Shown: piece by piece, positions 51,626 to 58,840 of the stretch
How the letters are laid out: every line of letters starts with the position of its first letter
Position numbering within the stretch: the stretch's first letter is position 1
Source of the DNA: Actinoplanes sp. SE50/110
GTDB lineage: Bacteria > Actinomycetota > Actinomycetes > Mycobacteriales > Micromonosporaceae
Assembly (NCBI RefSeq): GCF_900119315.1
Contig: NZ_LT827010.1
Span: 5,179,001-5,243,000, forward strand
Length of the DNA: 64,000 nt
Direction of reading: 5' to 3'
Position numbers and translations under genes: made by a program
The notes under the pieces: generated by a model
What the model saw: the letters and a program-made list of their open reading frames with translations, nothing else
What the model was told of the DNA's origin: nothing
Databases searched by the model: none

Positions 51626-52885
51626 GTGCAGTTCGATTCCGGCCGCGGCCGCGGCTTCCTGCTCCGCGCCGCCGGCCCGATCGCGCTGGCGGTGGCGGTG
51701 CAGAGCGCCGGTAACCTCGCCTTTCACGCCCTGGTCGGCCGGCTTCTCGAGCCGGCCGCGTACGGGGCACTGGGCGCCGTGCTGGCCGCCATGGTGATGC
51801 TCGGCATCCCGCTCGGCGCGCTGCAGACCGCCGCCTCGGCGCACGCGGCCACGCACGGCGCCGGGCGGGCCACCACGTTGCGCAGCCTGCGAGCGGTCAC
51901 GCTGTGGACGCTGCCCGCCGGACTGCTCACACTCGCCGGCGCGCCGCTGCTGAGCGGCTACTTCCACCTCGACGGGCTGGGCGAGGCCGCGCAGCTCGCC
52001 CCGTACATCTTGGTGGCGGCGCTGCTGGCCACCGCGCGCGGACTGCTGCTCGGCGACCGGCAGGTGTCCACGGTCGCCGGCTCGTACCTGGCGGCCACCG
52101 TCGTACGGCTGGCTCTGGGGGTTGCCCTGACCGTGCCCTTCGGCGTGGCCGGCGCCCTCACCGCGACACTGTTCGGCGAGGTCGCGGCCCTGGTGACGGC
52201 GGCCCGCCGACTCACCCGCCGTCCGGATCCCGGGCCCGGCGTCCGGCTGCGGCCGCGGGCCGTGGGCGGCGCGGCCGTCGCGGTGACCGGCCTGTTCCTG
52301 TTCTCCACCGCCGACCTGCTGCTGGCCCGGCACCACCTGGCCGGGACCGCCTCCGGCGCATACGTCGCCGCCGCGACCGTGGCCAAGACGGTGCTCGCCC
52401 TGCCCGCCGCGGTCATGTCGGCGGTGTTCCCCCGCCTGGCCGCGGCGCACGACCGGCCCGGTCGGGCCCGCGCACTGCGCACCGCGGTCGCCGCGGTCGG
52501 CGGGCCGGCCCTGCTCGGCGCGGCGGTCGTGGCGGCCGCGCCCGGCCTGGTCCTGACCGTGCTCTACGGCGACCAGTACGCCGGCGCCACCACCCTGGTC
52601 CGGACCCTCGCCGTGGTCGCCGGCGTCACCTCGGTGGTGACCGTGCTGACCAACGCCGCGCTGGCCCGCCACTCCCGCGCCACCTGGCTGCCGTGGGCGG
52701 GCGTCGCCCTCGAGGTCGGCCTCATTCAGCTCTGGCACGGCTCGCCGCTCGCGATCGCCGCCTGCTCGGCGGCGGCGCTGCTGCCCACCCTGCTGGTGGT
52801 CGCGGCGACCGAGATCCGCGCCTGGACGCGCCGGTTGCCCGCGCCGGTCGAGGGCAGCCACCTCACCGAAGGGGTCCCCGCATGA
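51626..52885 (+). CDS. Wzx-like polysaccharide/lipid flippase
   Basis: 419 residues, about 12 hydrophobic helices in a MATE/MOP-type order (LRAAGPIALAVAVQSAGNLAFHALVGRLLEP, ASAHAATHG, LFSTADLLLARHHL, VLYGDQYAGATTLVRTLAVVAGV; cited in parts). Exports lipid-linked glycans across the membrane. GTG start; TAGGTA is 4 nt upstream (leaderless style). Its TGA overlaps the hybrid kinase ATG (ATGA), an unexpected coupling of transport and signalling. Confidence 0.8.
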   Translation: MQFDSGRGRGFLLRAAGPIALAVAVQSAGNLAFHALVGRLLEPAAYGALGAVLAAMVMLGIPLGALQTAASAHAATHGAGRATTLRSLRAVTLWTLPAGLLTLAGAPLLSGYFHLDGLGEAAQLAPYILVAALLATARGLLLGDRQVSTVAGSYLAATVVRLALGVALTVPFGVAGALTATLFGEVAALVTAARRLTRRPDPGPGVRLRPRAVGGAAVAVTGLFLFSTADLLLARHHLAGTASGAYVAAATVAKTVLALPAAVMSAVFPRLAAAHDRPGRARALRTAVAAVGGPALLGAAVVAAAPGLVLTVLYGDQYAGATTLVRTLAVVAGVTSVVTVLTNAALARHSRATWLPWAGVALEVGLIQLWHGSPLAIAACSAAALLPTLLVVAATEIRAWTRRLPAPVEGSHLTEGVPA

Positions 52886-55206
52886 GTTTCGCCGCCCGCA
52901 CGCTGGTCGAGGCCGTCGCCGGCCCGGCCGCGATCGCCGACGAGCACGGCCGGATCCTGGTCGCCAACTCCCGCTGGCCCGGCCCCGCCGAAGGCGAGCC
53001 GCTGACCGCCGGCGACCCGGGATGTCCCGCCCACGGCCGGCTGCCCGAGCTGGTCCGGGCGGCCCGACCCGGGACGACCACCGCACCGGCCTGTCACTGC
53101 GGCCCCGATTCCGCCGCCACGGTCCGGGTCACCGGCCTGGAGAGCACGTGCGGCGCGCACCGGCGGCTGATCACCGTGGAGACCGCGGTGGCCGTCGACG
53201 GACGGCAGCAGTTCCTGGCGCTGCTCGGCCACGAGGTGCGCACCCCGGTGACCACCGTGGTCGCCGCCATCGATCTGTTGCGTGCGCAGAGTCTGCCGCC
53301 CGACGTCCGGGAGACGGTCGACACCGTGCACCGGGCGGTGCGCAACCTGCGGGACCTCACCGACGACCTGCTGGATCTGGCCCGGTTGGAAACCGGGTCG
53401 CTGGTGCCGCGGGTCGCGCCCACAGCGGTGCGCGACGTCCTGGAGAGCGTGCTCGAACCGTTGCAGCAGGAGGCGCGCGACCGGGGGCTGCTGTTGCTGG
53501 CCGCGCCCGCGCCCGAACTGCCGGCGGTCGTCGAGGCCGATGCCGACCGGCTCCGCCAGATCCTCGCCGCCGTGGTCGGCAATGCGGTCCGCTTCACCGA
53601 ACGCGGCGAGGTGGTGGTGACCGCCCGGCCCGACGGCACCGACCACTACCGCCTCGAAGTCGCCGACACCGGGCCGGGCATCGCGGCCACCGACCAGGAA
53701 CGCATCTTCGAACCGTTCGTGCAGGCCGGCTACTCGGCGGCACGCCGGCACGAGGGGGCCGGGCTCGGCCTGCCGCTCGCCCGGCGGCTCGCCGCCTGCC
53801 TGGGCGGGACCCTGACCGTCAGCTCGGAACCCGGACGCGGTTCCCGCTTCGCGATCACGCTGCCGTTGCGGCCGCTGCCGGGCCCGGTCCCGTCGGCGCT
53901 GCCGCTGACCGGGCGCCGGATCGGGATCAGCGCGCCGACCTCCCACTCCCGGCAGGCGCTGTCCTGGCTGGTCACGGCCGGCGGGGCGGAAGCCGTCCCG
54001 CTCGACCTCGACGACCTGACCACCGGCCGGCCCGGTGTCGACACCGTGCTGTGGTGCGACGACGCCCACGACCCGGCGGCCGTGGACCGGGCCGAGATGA
54101 TCCTGGCCGCGCTGGGCTCCACCGGGCGGGCGCTGTTGCTGAGCGGCACCGACCCGCGCACCGGCGTGGTCCGCCGGCCCGGCCTGCTGAGCGCGCCGGT
54201 CACCCTCGACCGGCTCGTCGCCGCGCTCAACCAGCAGCGCACCGGCGTGCGGGGCGCGCCGGTGACCCTGCCGCCGCTGCCCGCCGGCCGGATCCTGCTC
54301 GCCGAGGACAACGAGGTCAACCGCACCGTGCTGGCCCGCATGATCAGCCTGCTCGGCGTCGACTGCGACACCGTCGGGGACGGGGCGGCCGCGGTCCGCG
54401 AGCTGCTCGGCGACAACCGGTACCAGCTGGCGCTGATGGACATGCAGATGCCCGGGATGGACGGCCTGGAGGCGACGCGCCGGGTGCGCTCGGCCGGTTG
54501 CGTCGTGCCGGTGGTGGCGCTGACCGCGACGGCGCTGCCCGAGGACCGCGCCCGATGCCTGGCCGCCGGCATGGACGGCTACCTGACCAAGCCGATCACC
54601 CTGGTGGAGCTGCGGCGGGCGTTGGCGCCCTACCTGACCCCCACGGAGCCGGCCGCGCCTTCGTCGCCCGCCGCGCCGACATCCACTCCGGCCGCGCCCT
54701 CTTCGCCCGCCGCGCCGACATCCACTCCGGCCGCGCCCTCTTCGCCCGCCGCGCCCTCTTCGCCCGCCACGCCTTCTTCGCCCGCCGCGGACGGTGCGCC
54801 GGTCGCGGAGCCGGAAGGCGCCGGCTCGCCGGCCGCACCGGTCTCGGAGCCCGGCGCCGAGGTGCTCTCCCGGGCCCAGCTAAGCGACCTGGAAGCCCAG
54901 CTGGAAGGCCGGGAACTGGTCGCGATGACCGTCGGCACCTTCCTGACCGAGCTCGACGGCCGCCGGCAAGCCATGGCCGGCGCTCTTGCCGAATCCCGCC
55001 ATGACCGGCTCGGCGCAGTCGCACACACGCTGAAGTCGTCCAGCGCGCTCCTCGGCGCCCAGCCCTTGGCCGACGCCTGCGCCCGAGTGGAACGCCTGGC
55101 CGCCGCGGCGGTGGACATCGCCGTACTGGCCGCCGCGGTGAGTGAGGTGGACCGCGCCGCCGGGGCCGCCGCGATCGCCATGGCCGGCTACCTCAACGAG
55201 AGCTGA
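52882..55206 (+). CDS. Hybrid histidine kinase with receiver and Hpt domain
   Basis: 774 residues, paralogue of the kinase at 40662 (MSFAARTLVEAV against MGYAARTLVEAI). PAS-like N-terminus with Cys48-x2-His51 and Cys71-x-Cys73; HisKA His118 (LALLGHEVRTPV); HATPase (NAVRFTERGEV, DTGPGIAATDQ, GAGLGLPLA); degenerate receiver; full receiver (ILLAEDNEVNRTVL, LMDMQMPGMDG); a Pro/Ala/Ser-rich repeat linker; Hpt with HTLKSSSALLGAQPL. All parts of a phosphorelay in one protein. No membrane span. GAAGGGG lies 6 nt before the ATG. Coupled to the flippase. Confidence 0.9.
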   Translation: MSFAARTLVEAVAGPAAIADEHGRILVANSRWPGPAEGEPLTAGDPGCPAHGRLPELVRAARPGTTTAPACHCGPDSAATVRVTGLESTCGAHRRLITVETAVAVDGRQQFLALLGHEVRTPVTTVVAAIDLLRAQSLPPDVRETVDTVHRAVRNLRDLTDDLLDLARLETGSLVPRVAPTAVRDVLESVLEPLQQEARDRGLLLLAAPAPELPAVVEADADRLRQILAAVVGNAVRFTERGEVVVTARPDGTDHYRLEVADTGPGIAATDQERIFEPFVQAGYSAARRHEGAGLGLPLARRLAACLGGTLTVSSEPGRGSRFAITLPLRPLPGPVPSALPLTGRRIGISAPTSHSRQALSWLVTAGGAEAVPLDLDDLTTGRPGVDTVLWCDDAHDPAAVDRAEMILAALGSTGRALLLSGTDPRTGVVRRPGLLSAPVTLDRLVAALNQQRTGVRGAPVTLPPLPAGRILLAEDNEVNRTVLARMISLLGVDCDTVGDGAAAVRELLGDNRYQLALMDMQMPGMDGLEATRRVRSAGCVVPVVALTATALPEDRARCLAAGMDGYLTKPITLVELRRALAPYLTPTEPAAPSSPAAPTSTPAAPSSPAAPTSTPAAPSSPAAPSSPATPSSPAADGAPVAEPEGAGSPAAPVSEPGAEVLSRAQLSDLEAQLEGRELVAMTVGTFLTELDGRRQAMAGALAESRHDRLGAVAHTLKSSSALLGAQPLADACARVERLAAAAVDIAVLAAAVSEVDRAAGAAAIAMAGYLNES
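54652..54788 (+). repeat. Pro/Ala/Ser linker repeat
   Basis: Two 39-bp units beginning GCCGCGCCYTCKTCGCCC followed by about three 18-bp GCCCGCCGCGCCCTCTTC-type units. Codes for the linker between receiver and Hpt (SSPAAPTSTPAAP units). In frame. Confidence 0.85.
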
Positions 55207-55306
55207 CAACTTCAGCGCCTGTCCTCCGCCGGATGACACCCGGTCACAACAGGTCGCATCGAAGACGAGCTCTTCGCGTGCACGGATTTGCCGATGTGGG
55301 GCCGTT

Positions 55307-55762
55307 CTACGAGTGCGCCATCCGCTGCAACAACTGCCGAGACGACTCGAAGCCCAGCCGTTCGTATACCGGCACCGCCTTGCGGCCAGACTGGACCGTC
55401 ACGCGAAGAGACCCGAGGCGGGTCGCATACTCTGAAGCGGCCTCCACGAGCGCGGAGCCTATCCCTTGTCCGCGGTGCTCCGGCATGACGAAGACGCTCT
55501 GCAGGTCTGCGGACAGCCGACTTGTCGCCCCAGGCCTCGGTACCCGGGGGAGAAGCGCGACCCAGGCCATCCCGATGATCTCTGAGCCGAGGAGTCGAGC
55601 GACGAACGCCGCGTGGGAGTGTTGATGGGAGCCCCACCACTGCGCGAGTTCCTCAGCGAAGGCGTCAACGGACTGGCTTGACGGATCCTCGTCGCGGGTA
55701 TCTCGCCACAGCAGTCGGGCCAGATCCGCGATGTCATCCGCGTCGGCCTTACTGATCATCAC
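55307..55762 (-). CDS. GNAT-family N-acetyltransferase
   Basis: 151 residues, single GNAT domain: ISKADADDIADLARLL, VFVMPEHRGQGIGSALVEAASEYA (motif A, RGQGIGSAL), KAVPVYERLGFESS (motif B). Acceptor unknown. GTG 55762 (or ATG 55759) after a -10-like CAGACT. Less GC-rich than its neighbours, so possibly acquired. The 226 nt between it and the anchored-protein gene hold nothing recognisable. Confidence 0.85.
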   Translation of the reverse strand: MMISKADADDIADLARLLWRDTRDEDPSSQSVDAFAEELAQWWGSHQHSHAAFVARLLGSEIIGMAWVALLPRVPRPGATSRLSADLQSVFVMPEHRGQGIGSALVEAASEYATRLGSLRVTVQSGRKAVPVYERLGFESSRQLLQRMAHS

Positions 55763-55988
55763 GGAGCGAGTCTGTCACTCGGTTGACCGAACGTGCGGGC
55801 CCGGGCACCACTGCTTCCTCATCCGTGTGGCGACCGCCGCAAGAACACGTCGGGCTCGGCGCTGACGCCCCACGCGGCTCACCTACCGGGCATTCAGCGT
55901 GGCCGCCCTCGGTAGGGCGGGAGCCGGCCCGCGGCGCTGCTGTGCCGGAGCCGGAGGTTGATCGACGAGCTCGGTCAGCTCTGCGGCG

Positions 55989-56576
55989 TCAGGCGCGATG
56001 GCGGGCGGGGTGGCGGTAACGGCTCAACTGCCCGGCGGCGACCGTGGCATAGCGGCGGCGGAGCCAGAGAGCGGCCCCGCCCAGACCGACCAGCGTGGCG
56101 GCCCACGGCACGAGCTGGGCGACGCCGATCCCGGCTGCCTCCGGCGGGACCGCGCCGACCAGGGTGCGCAGCTCGCCGGCCGGGGTGTGACCGCTGACCA
56201 GCACGATGGTGCCGGCCGCGGCGGCGGTGGCGGTGGTCACGGCGGCGGAGGCAACGGTCGCGGCGGTAGCGGTCGTGGTCGCGGCGGTGAGCACCATGTC
56301 GATCGCGCCGGACGGGTCGGCGGTGACGCTGCGCTCGGCCTCCCCTCCCACCCGCACCTGGACGGGCGAGCCGCTGCGGAAGCCGACCGCGTAGACGGCC
56401 ACGCCTCGCTGCTCGGACCCGGCGTTCCAGGCGACGGTGAGGGCGTTCGCGGTGCCGCCGTAACCGGGGCCGTCGGCGAGGGCGGGCACCGGCGTCAGGC
56501 CGGCCCCGAGTACCGCGCCGGCCAGCAGCAGGCCGGCGCTGCGGGCGGCGGTCAGGCGGGCAGGAGAAGCGCTCAC
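55989..56576 (-). CDS. Small secreted, anchored protein, paralogue of 40033
   Basis: 195 residues from GTG 56576 (CACGAT 6 nt upstream). Signal peptide (ARSAGLLLAGAVLGAGL, cleavage near ALA-DG), a beta domain (NALTVAWNAGSEQRGVAVYAVGFRSGSPVQVRVGG in part), a low-complexity Ala/Thr run (ATTTATAATVASAAVTTATAA in part), a helix VPWAATLVGLGGAALWLR and a basic tail. Same plan as the protein at 40033. Function unknown; surface-displayed. Confidence 0.65.
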   Translation of the reverse strand: MSASPARLTAARSAGLLLAGAVLGAGLTPVPALADGPGYGGTANALTVAWNAGSEQRGVAVYAVGFRSGSPVQVRVGGEAERSVTADPSGAIDMVLTAATTTATAATVASAAVTTATAAAAGTIVLVSGHTPAGELRTLVGAVPPEAAGIGVAQLVPWAATLVGLGGAALWLRRRYATVAAGQLSRYRHPARHRA

Positions 56577-56652
56577 CCCACCATCGTGACACGCCGAAAC
56601 TGCCCGGTGCTCAGCCGAATCGTCGCAGCTCAGGTTCCACCTGGCCATGTGG

Positions 56653-56805
56653 TCACCGGGAGTGGCGGGTGACCGTGGGGCGGTGGCCGCCGCGTCCGTC
56701 GCGGGCCGGCGCGCCGTTGAGGATCTCGAACAGCGGCTCCCATGCGTCGCGGACGGAGACGGCGGAACGGGCGGGCTCGGCGGCGGCGAGGGGGGATTTC
56801 GTCAT
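56653..56805 (-). CDS. 50-residue hypothetical protein downstream of the EAL gene
   Basis: MTKSPLAAAEPARSAVSVRDAWEPLFEILNGAP (in part), ending VTRHSR. It lies 34 nt after the EAL stop on the same strand. Hydrophilic, with a possible helix SVRDAWEPLFEILNG. No ribosome-binding site is convincing. Expression is uncertain. Confidence 0.4.
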   Translation of the reverse strand: MTKSPLAAAEPARSAVSVRDAWEPLFEILNGAPARDGRGGHRPTVTRHSR

Positions 56806-56839
56806 GCGGACAGCGTGCGTCGCGATGTTCAAGATGACC

Positions 56840-57589
56840 TCATTCTGCGTTCAGGGAGTGGGCAATGCGCGGGAGCGGAGCCGGACGGCCGAGCAGATAG
56901 CCCTGGCCAAACCGTACTCCCAGCTCCAGCAGCTTCTCGTGTTCGGCGGCGGTCTCGATGCCCTCGGCGACCAGCACGGCGTTGATGTCGGTGGCGAAGC
57001 CGGCGAGGCACCGGGCCAGCGCCATCCGCACCGGGTCGGTGTCGATGCCGCTGGTCAGCGTGATGTCGAGTTTGATGATGTCGGGGCGCAGCTGCAGGAT
57101 GTGGCTGAGGCTGGCGAACCCGGCGCCGGCGTCGTCCACCGCGATCAGGATGCCCGCGGCGCGGAACCGCTCGGTGACCGCGACCAGGCGCGGGTAATCG
57201 TGCACCTGGGTGTGCTCGGTGAGCTCGACCGCGAGACGGCGGTGCGCGTTCGCCAGCAGCGTCTCCTGGACCTGCGGGTCCAGGATCGCCTCCACCGACA
57301 GGTTGGTGCTCAGGTAGGCGTCACCGGGCACCCCGTCCAGCGACGCCAGCGCCCGCTGCATGGCGAGCAGTTCCAGCTCGACGCCGAGGCCGGCCGCGTT
57401 GGCAGCCGCGAACGCCTGGTCCGGACTGGCGAAGTGGTGCTCCCGGAAACGCGCCAGCGCCTCGAAGGCGACGATCTCGCCGTCCGCCAGCCGGACCACC
57501 GGTTGGAAGGAGGGCTGGATCGCTTCCGAGCGCAGCACCGAGTGCAACGTGTCGATCGTGGCCTGCCCCGGCGTCATCGTCGCTGTCAT
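56840..57589 (-). CDS. EAL-domain cyclic-di-GMP phosphodiesterase
   Basis: 249 residues, EAL domain alone. Motifs: FEALARF (Glu43), STNLSVEAIL (Asn), AVELTEHT (Glu), IAVDDAGAGFASL (Asp-Asp), IIKLDITLT (Lys), VAEGIET (Glu), FGQGYLLGRP (Gln). The usual catalytic residues are all there, so hydrolysis of c-di-GMP to pGpG is probable. No sensor or membrane part. Promoter: two TTGAGG at 57628 and 57617 (minus strand), the second 22 nt before ATG; AGTATT lies 6 nt before it. The GGDEF enzyme 1.2 kb away is a natural counterpart. Confidence 0.9.
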   Translation of the reverse strand: MTATMTPGQATIDTLHSVLRSEAIQPSFQPVVRLADGEIVAFEALARFREHHFASPDQAFAAANAAGLGVELELLAMQRALASLDGVPGDAYLSTNLSVEAILDPQVQETLLANAHRRLAVELTEHTQVHDYPRLVAVTERFRAAGILIAVDDAGAGFASLSHILQLRPDIIKLDITLTSGIDTDPVRMALARCLAGFATDINAVLVAEGIETAAEHEKLLELGVRFGQGYLLGRPAPLPRIAHSLNAE

Positions 57590-57611
57590 GTGACAAATAC
57601 TGGGCCGCCCA

Positions 57612-57628
57612 CCTCAAGTCATCCTCAA
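57612..57628 (-). promoter_or_regulatory. TTGAGG-N5-TTGAGG box before the EAL gene
   Basis: On the minus strand TTGAGG (57628-57623) and TTGAGG (57617-57612), a perfect 11-bp direct repeat, 22 nt before the ATG. The cleanest copy of this motif in the window. Confidence 0.55.
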
Positions 57629-57657
57629 CCTGCCGTCAGATTCCCGGCAGCTTCACC

Positions 57658-58095
57658 TCAGCGCCCGCGGATGGTCCGGAGCCGCACGAACCCGAAATAC
57701 CCCGCCAGCAGGACGTATAGGACGGTGAAACGCTCCGCGGCGGTCTGCGTGCCCGCCGACCTGACGCCGATGGCGGACGCCGTCAGGAGCAGCCCGGCGA
57801 GCACGATGAGCGCCAGGACGATGCCGGTGTCCATGCGCGCCCACCCGCCGCAGCGGCCCCGGTCCCGCTGCGCCTGGGCCGTGAGTTCGGCGGTCAAGGC
57901 CGAGGTCGCCAGGACGACCAGCACGAACAGGACGGTGGTTCCCCAGGCGTCTCCGACGTTGTCGAAGAGGCGGCCGCCCAGCAGGATGGCCAGGCTGCCC
58001 AGCAGCGCCGTCATGAACACCCGGCCGGGCGGCATCACCGCCGGATCACCGGGTCTGCCGGTTACCCGCACCGTGGACCCCTTCGAAGCCGTCAC
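57658..58095 (-). CDS. Four-span membrane protein
   Basis: 145 residues with hydrophobic stretches near 25-42, 50-70, 90-110 and 118-135. Begins VTASKGSTVRVTGRPG; no family recognised. GTG 58095 or TTG 58098 start. Head-to-head with the COG4705 gene. Function unknown. Confidence 0.55.
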   Translation of the reverse strand: MTASKGSTVRVTGRPGDPAVMPPGRVFMTALLGSLAILLGGRLFDNVGDAWGTTVLFVLVVLATSALTAELTAQAQRDRGRCGGWARMDTGIVLALIVLAGLLLTASAIGVRSAGTQTAAERFTVLYVLLAGYFGFVRLRTIRGR

Positions 58096-58191
58096 CAAGC
58101 CAGCATGGCCACCGACCTCGCCGCCGCGCAGCGAAACCCCTCTTTGATCGGCTCGTCGGCACCCTGGGCCGGCTACTCCCTTTCGGGGCTG

Positions 58192-58208
58192 TTCAGCGTT
58201 CTTTCAGC
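58192..58208 (+). promoter_or_regulatory. TTCAGC-N5-TTCAGC direct repeat
   Basis: TTCAGC at 58192-58197 and 58203-58208, period 11, 23 nt before GTG 58232. Same geometry as the TTGAGG boxes with a variant half-site. Confidence 0.45.
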
Positions 58209-58231
58209 GCCGGTAGCGCATCGTGCCGGCC

Positions 58232-58840
58232 GTGACGATCGACGAACAACAGCTACGCACGGCCGGCCCGGTCTCGCTCGCGGTGAAGGTTCCGCAGATC
58301 ACCGCCATGTTCTGGGTGATCAAGGTACTGACCACCGGGATGGGCGAGACCGCGTCCGACTTCTTCGCCAAGACCATCGACCCGCCGGTCGCGGTGGGGA
58401 TCACCGGGCTGGCGCTCGCGGCCGCATTGATCGTCCAGCTCAGGTCCCGGCGCTACCGGACCGGCGTCTACTGGTTCGCCGTGGTGATGGTGAGCGTCTT
58501 CGGCACGATGGCCGCCGATGTCCTGCACGTCGGCCTCGGCATCCCCTACCCGGTGTCGACCGTCGCCTTCTCGCTGGCGCTGGTCGTCGTGCTGGTCACC
58601 TGGTACCTCAGCGAACGCACTTTGTCGATCCACACCGTGACCCACGGCCGTCCGGAGCTCTTCTACTGGGCGACCGTGCTGGTCACCTTCGCCCTGGGCA
58701 CCGCCGGGGGCGACCTGACCGCGACCACCCTGCGCTGGGGCTACCTGCCGTCGGGCCTGGTCTTCGCCGCGGCCCTGATCGTGGCCCTGGTCGGCTACCT
58801 CGGCAGCCGGCGCGGGCCGGCGGTTCAGGCCGCGGCCTGA
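58232..58840 (+). CDS. COG4705-type membrane-anchored protein
   Basis: 202 residues from GTG 58232 (GTG 58223 also possible). KVPQITAMFWVIKVLTTGMGETASDFF (in part) is the diagnostic N-terminal stretch of the COG4705 uncharacterised membrane proteins, followed by six to seven helices. Function unknown. Its 3' end overlaps the GGDEF gene by 16 nt, tail to tail. Confidence 0.75.
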   Translation: MTIDEQQLRTAGPVSLAVKVPQITAMFWVIKVLTTGMGETASDFFAKTIDPPVAVGITGLALAAALIVQLRSRRYRTGVYWFAVVMVSVFGTMAADVLHVGLGIPYPVSTVAFSLALVVVLVTWYLSERTLSIHTVTHGRPELFYWATVLVTFALGTAGGDLTATTLRWGYLPSGLVFAAALIVALVGYLGSRRGPAVQAAA

